Part shown: piece by piece, positions 27,345 through 36,652 of the stretch | Position numbering within the stretch: position 1 is the stretch's first letter | Layout: each line of letters starts with the position of its first letter | Origin: an uncultured Bacteroidia bacterium | GTDB lineage: Bacteria; Bacteroidota; Bacteroidia; Bacteroidales; UBA932 | Length of the DNA stretch: 64,000 nucleotides | NCBI GenBank assembly: GCA_902774045.1 | Contig: CACYGW010000002.1 | Location: forward strand, 35,071 to 99,070 | Direction of reading: 5' to 3' | Position numbers and translations under genes: made by a program | Notes under the pieces: model-generated | What the model was told of the DNA's origin: nothing | The model's database searches: none | The model's input: the letters and a program-made list of their open reading frames with translations, nothing else

Positions 27345-28268
27345 ATGACCCTACAACAACTGCGATACATTGTGGCTATCGACACCTACAAACATTTTGG
27401 TAAGGCGGCCGAGGCCTGTGAACTAACTCAATCAACTCTGAGTCTGATGGTTAAAAAATTGGAGGAGGAGTTGGATGTTCAGATATTCGACCGTGACTCG
27501 CATCCGGTGGCTGCCACGGAGGTGGGGCGCAAGGTTATAGACCAGGCAAAGGTTGTGCTTTACAATGCAGAGCAGATATCGGAAATGACTAAATCAGAGA
27601 AGGAAATGCTCGCCGGCCCGCTGCGGGTTGCACTTATTTCTACCGTAACTCCTGTGCTTGTCCCCGGGATGTTCAAGTATATCGGTACAAAATATCCTTC
27701 CATTGAACTTAACACAGAGGAGATGCTTACAGATACCATCAAATCAAAATTAAGAAAGGCCGAGGTAGACATGGGTATTCTGGCCGGCCCTGTGGATGAT
27801 GCCGATTTGATGGAAATTCCTCTTTACCACGAGCGATTTCTAGCCTATGTATCTCCGAAGAACCCAGCCTACAAGCAGGAAAGCATTAAGAGAGATGCTA
27901 TTTTTAGCCAGAAGCTATGGATTATTCGCGATGGGTTAAGGCAATTGTCACCGATAGAAATGAGAGGTAGTCATTTTAGTTATGAACGATTTTTCGAAGG
28001 GGGCCGCGTGGGCATTCTGATTCATGTTGTAAACGATAATGGCGGACTTACCATTATCCCGGAGACCCATAGTGATCTTATCTCCTCCGTGGGGAAAAAC
28101 AGCTTGCGTCCAATAACAGACCCGGTACCCAGAAGAACCATTTCCCTTGTTATACGCAAAGACTATATACACGAATTAAAGTTAAATGCCGTCATAGAAG
28201 CCATAAGGTACATTATTCCGGAGTTAATGCTAGACGGAATGATTCGTACCGGACATATTAAGATTTAA
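27345..28268 (+). CDS. OxyR-like LysR-family regulator lacking redox cysteines
   Basis: This 307-residue LysR regulator has an N-terminal winged helix (MTLQQLRYIVAIDTY, as in Bacteroidales OxyR) and a substrate-binding domain from about residue 90. The segment equivalent to the OxyR peroxide-sensing loop reads IIRDGLRQLSPIEMRG and contains no cysteine. The only cysteine in the protein is in the DNA-binding domain (AAEACELT). A peroxide-sensing disulfide as in classical OxyR is therefore impossible within one chain, and the protein may sense another ligand. Confidence 0.85.
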   Translation: MTLQQLRYIVAIDTYKHFGKAAEACELTQSTLSLMVKKLEEELDVQIFDRDSHPVAATEVGRKVIDQAKVVLYNAEQISEMTKSEKEMLAGPLRVALISTVTPVLVPGMFKYIGTKYPSIELNTEEMLTDTIKSKLRKAEVDMGILAGPVDDADLMEIPLYHERFLAYVSPKNPAYKQESIKRDAIFSQKLWIIRDGLRQLSPIEMRGSHFSYERFFEGGRVGILIHVVNDNGGLTIIPETHSDLISSVGKNSLRPITDPVPRRTISLVIRKDYIHELKLNAVIEAIRYIIPELMLDGMIRTGHIKI

Positions 28269-28294
28269 AACAATCAAAAGAAAGTTTTGAGCCG

Positions 28295-29689
28295 ATGAAA
28301 AGAGTTTTTATTGTCATATTTTGCCTGGCGGCCCTTTCTGTTACGGCCCGTGCCCAGCAGAAAAGCCTTCACCAGTTGCAACAGGAGTTTGTAGACCTGC
28401 GTTTTGGAATGTTCGTGCACTTTGGCCTTCCCACGTTTCAGGAGGCGGACTGGACCGATCCTGACCTTAGCCCCAGCGTTTTTAATCCCTCACGGCTTGA
28501 TACCCGTCAATGGGTAAAGGTGGCCCAAAGCGCCGGATGCAAATTTATCTGCGTGAGCGTAAAGCACCACGCGGGGTTCTGTATGTGGAATACGGCCACT
28601 ACGGATTACAGCATAATGAACACCCCTCTTGGCCGTGACGTACTCAAGGAACTTACTACAGCGTTGCAGGAAGCTGGGATGCAGGTGATGTATCATTTTT
28701 CCATCCTGGACACTCATCACAGAATAAGGCCAACAATACCCTTTACTCCGGAAAAAACAGAATTCATCAAGGCGCAGTTAAGGGAACTGCTAACCGCCTA
28801 CGGGCCGGTAAACGCCATTATGTTCGACGGCTGGGACGCCCCGTGGGGCCGCATTTCCTATGCCGATGTATCCTTCCCGGAGATTTACAACTTTATCAAA
28901 GACCTTCAGCCAAACTGCCTTGTAATGGACCTGAACGGCAGCAAGTACCCCAAGGAGGCTCTGTTCTACTCTGACATAAGCAGTTACGAGCAAGGGGCCG
29001 GGCAAAAGATATCGGCCGATATCAACACTCTGCCCGCCATGTCCTGCTATCCCCTCCAGCGCACCTGATTCTGGAAAGAATCGTTCCCGCAGGACGAGCT
29101 AAAGGACGTAGAAACTATCGTCAGGGAAAACATCGTCCCGTTCAACAACGCCTACTGTACCTATATATTGAATGTGGCCCCCAACCGCGACGGCCTCATA
29201 GATGACAATGCAGCCAAGGCAATGAGCCGGATTGGCCAAATCTGGAAAAACACCGGCCATATAGCAGATGTGCCCGTGGCCGATCCGCCCATTACCGGTA
29301 TCAACCTTGCCATCAGGCGCCGGTGCGATTCGTCCTGGTCGGACGATATGTTCCTTATGGATTTTGCCAATGACGATAATTTCTCCTCCCCCTGGATTTC
29401 AAGTCCCACGGTGGATGAGCCCTGGTGGCAGGTAGAATTGGATAAGGGCAGCACCGTTGGGACGGTGGTAATCACCCAGACCAAGGACAGTGAGGTCGAT
29501 GGTTACGTGGTGGAGCTTCTCTGTGACGGTCTTTGGAAAGAAGTAGCCAGGGCGGAGCAGCTTCCCGCCCAGGGCAAGAAGGTGCACATAAACCGCTTCC
29601 CCGCCCGCGAAGCCAGCGCCGTCAGGGTTCGCTTCTTCTCCGCCACCCGCAACGTGCGCATCGCCGAGATAGGGGTTTATGCGGAATAG
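28295..29689 (+). pseudogene. GH29 fucosidase gene interrupted by in-frame TGA
   Basis: A signal peptide (ending ARAQ) and a GH29 catalytic domain with IMFDGWD (probable nucleophile) run to a TGA at 29066-29068. The same frame then continues without a break (FWKESFPQDE...) through a C-terminal F5/8 type C (discoidin-like) carbohydrate-binding domain to 29689. The stop replaces what is normally Trp in the family's T-W-F-W-K region, consistent with a TGG-to-TGA mutation. Other genes here use TGA as a normal stop. It could be a true pseudogene, a sequencing error or a read-through codon. Confidence 0.85.
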
Positions 29690-29692
29690 GGG

Positions 29693-29803
29693 GCGCGAGC
29701 AGGAAATAGCTGTATAGCAGCGCTTTATAGAAAGTCCTGCCCCCTTACCCTGGGGGTAGGACTTTTCATTAATGGCTCATTTACAGGAACTTCCGCCTCA
29801 CGG
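29693..29803. repeat. RAYT-associated repeat, left copy
   Basis: About 110 bp closely similar to 30932-31046. It contains the segment GCTGTATAGCAGCGCTTTAT and a strong hairpin, AGTCCTGCCCCC with GGGGGTAGGACT, followed by TTTT. The copy overlaps the transposase stop codon by a few bases. Confidence 0.85.
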
Positions 29804-30736
29804 GGCGATGTGCAGAAACCGGCAAATTTGGGAGGGTGATATATAAGTATCTCTTTGGAGCCGTGATAGAAGCATCATTTTTTTTGTTGTGTCCATAGTT
29901 ATCACCTCGCCGGGCCGCTCAAACAGACTATAAGACATAAGAGTCTCCGTCAGAACATTAAAGTCGGCATCACAACCTTTGAAGAAATGCTCTTTTATGT
30001 CGTACTCACTGCCGGTATTTGAGTTTGATGCCAGCACCATCGACCCGAAAGATCCAAAAAACGAGATGGCCTCTTTGTGGTAGATAACATTGTATAGACC
30101 AATGATAAAGTCCCTCATTTGATTTTTTTCTTTTGGGCCGATGGTTTCAAACATCTTTTTCATAAGCGTGATGGATAAATGTCTGTTAGATGCTGCGATG
30201 CCCTGGCAAGTTTTTAAGTTTTTTCGCATGTTCCAACTGGCTCTTCGTATTACCAGTTGTTCAGAAAACGGATGCGGGCTATTGGCATAGGCTAGAAAAT
30301 TCCATATAGAGAGTTCTACTTTTTCACATAGTTTCTTCTCCACGGGATTGTTATAAATATATGATAAGCAGGTTCTTATCTTTTTATCGCTAATTTTCTC
30401 TGCACGGCCGAAGCAAGGCTCGAATAAGGGACCGTGCCTTCCAATAGATGAGTTATATTCCTTGGCAAATAGAGAAGAGTATCCTTGAACAAAGCGAATC
30501 ACTTCTTTTTCGCTGTTGAAATTGACTAACAAGTGGATGTGATCCGGCATTAGACAGAGGGCCAGAATTTTAACGTCTATTGTGGTGGCGACCCTGGAAA
30601 TTACCGTGTAAAAAAGAAGACGATCCAGGTCATCATAGAAAATGATTCCTTTGTCATAACTTCGCTGATATACGTGCACGAAGCGGTAAAAGTGTTTTTT
30701 TCTCATAGCAGGTTCTATAATAATTGCCTGAAGCAT
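29798..30736 (-). mobile_element. REP-associated Y1 (RAYT-type) transposase gene
   Basis: The protein has the HUH-type Y1 transposase core: LMPDHIHLLV supplies the metal-binding HxH, and LSYIYNNPVEK is the usual RAYT motif carrying the catalytic Tyr. A long C-terminal extension (about 150 residues) is present. The full frame is 312 residues; an internal ATG at 30706 (MRKKHFYRF) fits RAYT N-termini better and would give about 302 residues. It lies between two ~110-bp repeats, as RAYTs do with their REP sequences, which they are thought to mobilise. Confidence 0.88.
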
Positions 30737-30931
30737 TTTCAGACAAATGGTTAAAATATCTTCCTACTATTCCGCTGCTGCTATTGATGTCATCGAAGTT
30801 CTAATTTCAAAGTTCGCTAAAAAATCCGTTATGCCAAGTGTAAATAAAGAATTCTTCAACTATTATTTTGGTAAAAGACATTGTTGCTTTTTTGGAGCAA
30901 AACGGACCTTTTGGTAGTTCAGCTCTAGTTT
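30737..30931. other. Non-coding gap upstream of the transposase
   Basis: I see no supported gene in these 195 bases. The stretch is AT-rich and presumably holds the transposase promoter. No clear TAnnTTTG is visible on the minus strand. Confidence 0.5.
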
Positions 30932-31046
30932 GGCCGTGAGTAGGAAATGGCTGTATAGCAGCGCTTTATAGAAAGTCCTACCCCCTTACCCTGGGGGTAG
31001 GACTTTTCGTTAATGTCTCATTTATGGCCACTTACACCTCACGGCC
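30932..31046. repeat. RAYT-associated repeat, right copy
   Basis: This 115-bp copy is bounded by perfect 9-bp terminal inverted repeats, GGCCGTGAG at 30932 and CTCACGGCC at 31038-31046. Inside is a 12-bp perfect stem, AGTCCTACCCCC with GGGGGTAGGACT, then TTTT. It is in direct orientation with the left copy at 29693. Confidence 0.88.
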
Positions 31047-31240
31047 ACCACGAGCGACAACTAGACAGGGAGAGAGGTTTTTCACGCGATAGGTCGGGGG
31101 CCTATCGGTTTCAAAATTAGAAGGAGAGGGGTCCTGCATACGAAAGTCCGGGGCGTTGCACACAAGGACCGTCCCACAGTCCGCAATGGCTGTGGGGCGG
31201 AATGGCGGGTTTGGGAGGGGAAATAAAAGATTTTTTAGAA
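31047..31240. other. Non-coding region before the division cluster
   Basis: No gene is supported here. A small ATAGG/CCTAT palindrome lies near 31089-31106. The rest shows no recognisable RNA or protein signal. Confidence 0.45.
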
Positions 31241-31286
31241 AAAGTGGAAGAAAGTGGAAGAAAGTGGAAAACTTTTCTTATCTTTG
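31241..31286 (+). promoter_or_regulatory. mraZ promoter with three MraZ-box-like repeats
   Basis: AAAGTGG occurs at 31241, 31251 and 31261, exactly 10 bp apart, on one face of the helix. The -7 box TATCTTTG follows at 31279-31286, 30 bp before the mraZ ATG. Known MraZ operators are short direct repeats at this spacing upstream of mraZ. The boxes cover the -33 region, consistent with autorepression. Confidence 0.75.
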
Positions 31287-31316
31287 CAGCTAAGCGTGAA
31301 AGGAAAATAAGAAAAG

Positions 31317-31775
31317 ATGAACGTATCCACATTCATAGGCGATTTTTCAGCCAAGCTGGACGACAAGGGAAGAGTAGTCTTCCCCGCTGGACTTAAGGCA
31401 CTTGTGCCGGAAGGTGTGGAAATGAAGTTCGTCCTACATAAAGACATTTATCAAGACTGTCTGGAGATGTACACTTTTGAGCAGTGGCAGCGCCAGGCAG
31501 AAGAAACAAAAAACAGGCTCAATTTCTTTAATCCATCTCACGCCAACTTCTGGAGAAAGTATATGCAGGACAGCGCAATTGTGGTTCCTGACCCGAAGCT
31601 TGGCCGCATATCTATTCCCGGAAACTTGAAAGAAATGACAGGTCTTACCAAAGATGTGATATTCGCAGGCAAAGGCTTCAAGATTGAAATCTGGGATGCA
31701 GCTACCTACAGAGAGAAGGAAATGCCAACAGACCAATACCAAGCACTTGCCCAAGAATTGTCCAGGACAATTTAA
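31317..31775 (+). CDS. mraZ: MraZ transcriptional regulator
   Basis: This 152-residue protein has two AbrB-like MraZ half-domains, each with the family pattern (DDKGRVVFPAGLK and DPKLGRISIPGNLK). In other bacteria MraZ binds repeated boxes ahead of its own gene and controls the division and cell-wall cluster. It is the first gene of that cluster here, 15 bp upstream of rsmH. Confidence 0.95.
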   Translation: MNVSTFIGDFSAKLDDKGRVVFPAGLKALVPEGVEMKFVLHKDIYQDCLEMYTFEQWQRQAEETKNRLNFFNPSHANFWRKYMQDSAIVVPDPKLGRISIPGNLKEMTGLTKDVIFAGKGFKIEIWDAATYREKEMPTDQYQALAQELSRTI

Positions 31776-31790
31776 CGGGGAGGGTTTGGA

Positions 31791-32708
31791 ATGAGCGAAT
31801 ATCACACACCAGTACTTCTAAAGGAGAGTATCGGTTCTCTGGTAAAAAACCCCGACGGAATATACATTGACGCCACATTCGGAGGCGGTGGTCACACCGC
31901 CGAGATACTTTCACGCTTAACTTCAAAAGGCAGGGTCATCGCCTTCGATCGTGACAAAGATGCACTGCAGAACGCCACCGGCGACAAGCGGCTGATTCTG
32001 GTGCATAACAACTTCCGCTTTGTGCAGAACTACATGCAGCTGCTGAGCAAGGAAAAGGGCATCCCCGCCCTCGCAGACGGAGTTCTGGCAGACTTGGGAG
32101 TATCGTCCCACCAGTTTGACACGCCGGAAAGAGGCTTCTCCTTCAGATACGACGCGCCGCTGGACATGAGGATGAACGACCAGGCCCCGCTTAGCGCAGC
32201 AGATGTAGTAAACACTTACGATGCGGCAGAACTGGAAAAACTCCTGAGAATCTACGGAGAGGTAGAAAAGAGCGGCCGCATTGCCTCCCTGCTGGTACAG
32301 GCAAGAGGGAGGGGCCCCATCGTCACCACTGGAGACCTTGACAAGGCCCTTGCACCTGCTCTTCCCAAGGCCGCCGAGCACAAGTTCCTGGCTAAAGTCT
32401 ATCAGGCCCTCAGGATAGAGGTAAACCAGGAGATGCGCTCTCTGGAGAAATTCCTGGAGGCCCTCCCCTACGTTGTAAAACCCGGAGGACGCCTGGCGAT
32501 AATTACCTATCACTCCCTGGAAGACAGGATGGTGAAGAATTTTATAAAGACCGGCAACGTTGAAGGCCGGCAGGACAAGGATGTTTACGGACTGATGGTT
32601 ACCCCTTTCCGCGCCCTGGACCGCAAACCCCTGGTGCCAAGCGAAGAAGAGATTAGCGGGAACACCAGGGCAAGAAGCGCAAAACTACGCACGGCAGAAA
32701 GAATATGA
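31791..32708 (+). CDS. rsmH: 16S rRNA (cytosine-1402-N4)-methyltransferase
   Basis: RsmH (MraW) methylates C1402 of 16S rRNA. It begins EYHTPVLLKESI and has the SAM-binding motif DATFGGGGHT, the ADLGVSSHQFD motif and ITYHSLEDRMVK. The 305-residue length is normal. It overlaps ftsL by 4 bp. Confidence 0.96.
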   Translation: MSEYHTPVLLKESIGSLVKNPDGIYIDATFGGGGHTAEILSRLTSKGRVIAFDRDKDALQNATGDKRLILVHNNFRFVQNYMQLLSKEKGIPALADGVLADLGVSSHQFDTPERGFSFRYDAPLDMRMNDQAPLSAADVVNTYDAAELEKLLRIYGEVEKSGRIASLLVQARGRGPIVTTGDLDKALAPALPKAAEHKFLAKVYQALRIEVNQEMRSLEKFLEALPYVVKPGGRLAIITYHSLEDRMVKNFIKTGNVEGRQDKDVYGLMVTPFRALDRKPLVPSEEEISGNTRARSAKLRTAERI

Positions 32709-33037
32709 AAAGAGTACTTGCAGCACTTAAAAACTTCTTATTCGCCATATTCAAAGGCGAACTGATGCTTAGGATGCGTGTGGATAAATACTTTATTCAC
32801 ATAGCCTATACTTTCTTCATTTTCTGGATAATTATCATCTGGAGCATCCTGGTAGAGAGTTCCCTGGCCAAGGTAGAATACAGCAAGAAAGCACTCGAAG
32901 ACCTTAAGATTTACAACGCAGACAAAACCGTTCAGCTGGTAGAACTCAGCAGGCTTCGCACAGTAGAAGAATTACTTAAAAAACAAGGCTCCCAGGTTTC
33001 CGTGCCCACAAAACCAGCAAACCGAATAGCCAGATAG
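32705..33037 (+). CDS. ftsL: FtsL-like divisome protein
   Basis: This 110-residue bitopic protein has a cytoplasmic N-terminus, one membrane span (about 38-58: YTFFIFWIIIIWSILV) and a periplasmic coiled-coil-like tail. Sequence similarity to FtsL is always low; the call rests on topology and the conserved position between rsmH and ftsI. It overlaps rsmH by 4 bp. Confidence 0.8.
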   Translation: MKRVLAALKNFLFAIFKGELMLRMRVDKYFIHIAYTFFIFWIIIIWSILVESSLAKVEYSKKALEDLKIYNADKTVQLVELSRLRTVEELLKKQGSQVSVPTKPANRIAR

Positions 33038-33050
33038 ACAGAGTCAAGCA

Positions 33051-35183
33051 ATGCCAAGACAGGAAGACAACATAAGCAAAAGGATAAGGAGATCGTCTTA
33101 CGCGGTTTACCTTGGATACCTTGTCTTTGCCGTGATAATCATAGTAAAGCTTATCTCCCTGCAAAGCTACGAGCCCAAACCATGGCTTAAGAAGCACCTT
33201 AAGGCCTCCAGTCACCGGGAAAGTATACGCCCGCGCCGAGGCTCAATCCTCTCCCACGACGGCAGGATTCTGGCGATGTCGCTTCCGGAGTATCAGATAT
33301 ACATGGACCCCACCGTTCTCAAGGAGTCGTTTGACGACCTGAAGGCCAGCAAAGACACCGCAAAGCAGAGAAGAGGCAAAGAGGGAGAAGAGAATTGGAG
33401 AGCAAAGGCCAGGATTATGGCCGACGGGCTGGCAATGCATTTTAAAGACAAAAGCGGAGACCAATACTACAAAAGCATCATTTCTGCCAGGACATCCGGC
33501 GTAAAATATCTTAAACTGGGGCGCAAAATTAGTCACAGCACGCTTAACGAACTTAAGAAACTCCCTTTCATCGGGGAATCGCCATACAAGGGAGGCATAA
33601 GATTCGACACCCTGGACATAAGACAGTACCCCTACGGAAGCCTTGCCAGAAAAACAATAGGCAAAGTAAATAACAACTACGAGAAGAACTCGCACGTAGG
33701 CCTTGAGGGAAAGTACGACCACTATCTCCACGGAGAAGACGGTTATCGCTGGATGAAAGAAATAGACCTCCACGAGATGATTCAGGATTACGACAGCACC
33801 TGGTCTCCCGCAAAGAACGGTCTTAACCTTAGAACCACCCTGGACATAGACCTTCAGGATATGGCAGACAGCGCCCTTAGGGCAAATATGGTACTTAATC
33901 CGCTAATCTATGAGGGCTGCCTGGTGGTTATGGAAGTAGAGACCGGAGCCATAAGGGCAATGTCCAACCTTATAAGGGACAATAAGAGCAAGAAGTATTA
34001 CGAGAGCTACAATATGGCCATAAACGATGCCAGGGAGCCCGGATCGGTATTCAAGACAACCACGCTTATGACCCTGCTGGAAGACGGAAAGGTAAGAATC
34101 GACGATCGCATCCCCTGCAACGGCGGCAGACTCCCGGAATTCAGCACTCCGGACAACTACATCACCAGCTATATGAGAAGAACGGGCAAAGACTCCATAA
34201 CCATAAGACATTGCCTGGAGATTTCTTCTAACTACGCATTCCGATATCTTGCCCTTAAATATTACAAGGACAAGCCCAAAAACATGATAGGAAAACTCTA
34301 TCAGTATAAGCTGGGCGACGAAGCCCTGGAATTTGACATTAACGGCTTTACCACTCCTTTTATCCCCACTCCGGAAGACAAAGAGCACTGGTATAAGACC
34401 TCTCTGCCCCAGATGGCCATAGGCTACGAGGTAAGGGAGACTCCGCTTCATATACTTACCTTCTACAACGCCATTGCCAACGACGGAAAAATGATGGCCC
34501 CTTACCTTGTAGAAAGCCTTGAAGACGGAAACGAGGTTGTAATAAAGAAAGGGAAACGAGAGCTTAACGCAAGTATTTGCTCTAAGAAGACATCGGACAT
34601 ACTTAAAGACGCACTAAGGGGAGTCGTTACCAATCCGCACGGAACCGGACACAGGACGATGGGATCGGTGCCGGTACCTGTGGCCGGAAAAACCGGAACG
34701 GCCAGAATGGTGCTGCCCCAGGAATACACAAAAGGGAAGATTGACGCGTGGACAGACGCACAGGGCAGGACCCCGTACAGGGCCACCTTTGTATGCTTCT
34801 TCCCGGCGGATAAGCCAAAATACAGTGCAATCTGCACTATGTGCACGGACCCTATGCCAAAGAGCACGGCCGTTTACGGCTCACAGAACCCGGCCTGGGC
34901 AATAAGGGACCTTATATATAAGATGTATTACTTCGACTCCGAGAACGGAGAGATTATGGAGAAGACAGGGACAATGCCGGATATGTCGGCACCCGCGCTG
35001 CCCGAAACCCAGGAAGGATGCGCCCCGGACGTACGCGGTCTAGGGCTTAACGACGCCGTGTTCCGGATAGAAAACGCCGGTTATACCTGCATCTGGCACG
35101 GAACAGGGCACGTTAGCAGCCAGGCTCCGCCGGCAGGAAGCAAATTGGAAAAAGGAAGAACCATAGAACTGGAACTTAAATGA
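33051..35183 (+). CDS. ftsI: Division transpeptidase FtsI (PBP3) with PASTA domain
   Basis: This 710-residue class B penicillin-binding protein cross-links septal peptidoglycan. An N-terminal membrane anchor (about 20-40) and dimerisation domain precede the transpeptidase domain, with active-site Ser near residue 332 in GSVFKT, SSN near 391 and KTGT near 545. A single C-terminal PASTA-like domain (about 650-710) may sense muropeptides, and resembles SpoVD/PBP2x more than proteobacterial FtsI. It overlaps murE by 4 bp. Confidence 0.94.
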   Translation: MPRQEDNISKRIRRSSYAVYLGYLVFAVIIIVKLISLQSYEPKPWLKKHLKASSHRESIRPRRGSILSHDGRILAMSLPEYQIYMDPTVLKESFDDLKASKDTAKQRRGKEGEENWRAKARIMADGLAMHFKDKSGDQYYKSIISARTSGVKYLKLGRKISHSTLNELKKLPFIGESPYKGGIRFDTLDIRQYPYGSLARKTIGKVNNNYEKNSHVGLEGKYDHYLHGEDGYRWMKEIDLHEMIQDYDSTWSPAKNGLNLRTTLDIDLQDMADSALRANMVLNPLIYEGCLVVMEVETGAIRAMSNLIRDNKSKKYYESYNMAINDAREPGSVFKTTTLMTLLEDGKVRIDDRIPCNGGRLPEFSTPDNYITSYMRRTGKDSITIRHCLEISSNYAFRYLALKYYKDKPKNMIGKLYQYKLGDEALEFDINGFTTPFIPTPEDKEHWYKTSLPQMAIGYEVRETPLHILTFYNAIANDGKMMAPYLVESLEDGNEVVIKKGKRELNASICSKKTSDILKDALRGVVTNPHGTGHRTMGSVPVPVAGKTGTARMVLPQEYTKGKIDAWTDAQGRTPYRATFVCFFPADKPKYSAICTMCTDPMPKSTAVYGSQNPAWAIRDLIYKMYYFDSENGEIMEKTGTMPDMSAPALPETQEGCAPDVRGLGLNDAVFRIENAGYTCIWHGTGHVSSQAPPAGSKLEKGRTIELELK

Positions 35184-36652
35184 TACTTAGAGATATTGTA
35201 AACAATTGCAGAGTTGTATCCGTGACGGGGAACGAACTGTCACAGATTACGGCCGTTACCCCTGACTCCCGTAAGGTTACGGAAGGGAGCCTGTTTTTGG
35301 CCGTAAAAGGGTACCAGAGCGATGGCCACAATTATATAGCCAAGGCTGTGGCAGCCGGGGCGAGGGCCGTGGTTTACGAGTCCTCTGCAGAATTGAGCCA
35401 GGAGACAAAAGAGGCGCTTGGCAAGGTAGAGGCGGCCGTTTGCGTGGAGGATTCCAGATGGGCGCTGGCACAGGTGGCCGACAATTATTACGACCATCCC
35501 TCCCGCAAACTTAAACTGGTAGGAATTACCGGCACAAACGGAAAGACCACCACGGTTACCCTGCTTTACAATCTGTTTATGAGCCTGGGATATAACTGCG
35601 GGCTTCTCTCTACCATTGCAAATTATGTGGGCCGCGAAGAGAGCGAAACCACTAATACCACATCCGACCCCCTTACCATCAACCGCCTTATGGCCCGTAT
35701 GGTAGAGGAGGGATGCGAATACTGCTTTATGGAGGTGAGCTCTATAGGAATGGAGCAGCAAAGGGTTGCCGCCCTTGACTTTGACTGCGGCATATTCTCC
35801 AATCTCACCCACGATCATCTTGACTACCACAAGACCTTCGCCGAGTATCTGCGCTGCAAGAAACTTTTCTTTGACAGCCTTGGGGCCAAAGCCACGGCCA
35901 TCATCAACACGGATGATAAAAACGGGCGTGTGATGGTACAGAACACGGCCGCCAGGGTTGTGACCTACGCCCTTTCCACAATGGCAGACCACACCTGCCG
36001 CATAATGGAACAGGGGCTGGACGGAATGCTTCTTAAAATAGACGGCCAGGAAGTCTGGACTCCGATAATTGGCCGCCACAACGCATATAATCTGCTGGCA
36101 ATTTACACTACCGCCGTAGAACTTGGCACAGACAAAGAAGAAGCGCTTGTGGGAATTAGCAAGCTTAGCTCTGCGAAGGGCCGCCTGGAAACCCTTAAAG
36201 GCCCCCGTAATCTAAGCGTAATAATAGACTATGCGCACACGCCGGACGCTCTGGAGAACATACTTGACACTCTCAAGGAAGCAGCCCCTGGAGCATATAT
36301 CACTACGGTATTCGGCTGCGGAGGAGACCGCGACCGCACCAAGCGCCCCCAGATGGCAGCCATTGCAGAGAAGTACAGCGACCGCATCATTGTTACCAGC
36401 GACAACAGCCGCACAGAAAAGACAGAAGACATAATAGAAGAAATAAAGGCCGGCTTCAGCGCCAAGGGCCTGGCAAAGGCAATATCCATCCCAGACCGCA
36501 GGGAAGCAATACGCACGGCCATACTCACTGCCCCTCAAGGCTCCGGGATCCTGCTTGCCGGCAAGGGGCACGAGACCTATCAGATAATAGGAAGCGAGAC
36601 CCGTCATTTTGACGAAAGAGAAATCGTAAAAGAAGTATTTGAAGCCATATGA
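35180..36652 (+). CDS. murE: UDP-MurNAc-tripeptide synthetase
   Basis: This 490-residue Mur ligase adds the third stem residue. The ATP-binding GITGTNGKTT lies near residue 115. The substrate-selecting motif, DNPR in meso-diaminopimelate enzymes, reads DNSR here (about residue 407), keeping the Arg. The expected substrate is still meso-DAP. It overlaps ftsI and mraY by 4 bp each. Confidence 0.94.
   Translation: MILRDIVNNCRVVSVTGNELSQITAVTPDSRKVTEGSLFLAVKGYQSDGHNYIAKAVAAGARAVVYESSAELSQETKEALGKVEAAVCVEDSRWALAQVADNYYDHPSRKLKLVGITGTNGKTTTVTLLYNLFMSLGYNCGLLSTIANYVGREESETTNTTSDPLTINRLMARMVEEGCEYCFMEVSSIGMEQQRVAALDFDCGIFSNLTHDHLDYHKTFAEYLRCKKLFFDSLGAKATAIINTDDKNGRVMVQNTAARVVTYALSTMADHTCRIMEQGLDGMLLKIDGQEVWTPIIGRHNAYNLLAIYTTAVELGTDKEEALVGISKLSSAKGRLETLKGPRNLSVIIDYAHTPDALENILDTLKEAAPGAYITTVFGCGGDRDRTKRPQMAAIAEKYSDRIIVTSDNSRTEKTEDIIEEIKAGFSAKGLAKAISIPDRREAIRTAILTAPQGSGILLAGKGHETYQIIGSETRHFDEREIVKEVFEAI

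Noticed and set aside
31130..31200. A GAAAGTCCGGGG-like string reminiscent of RNase P RNA
   Set aside because: Only a short match; the other conserved RNase P RNA blocks and overall length are absent.
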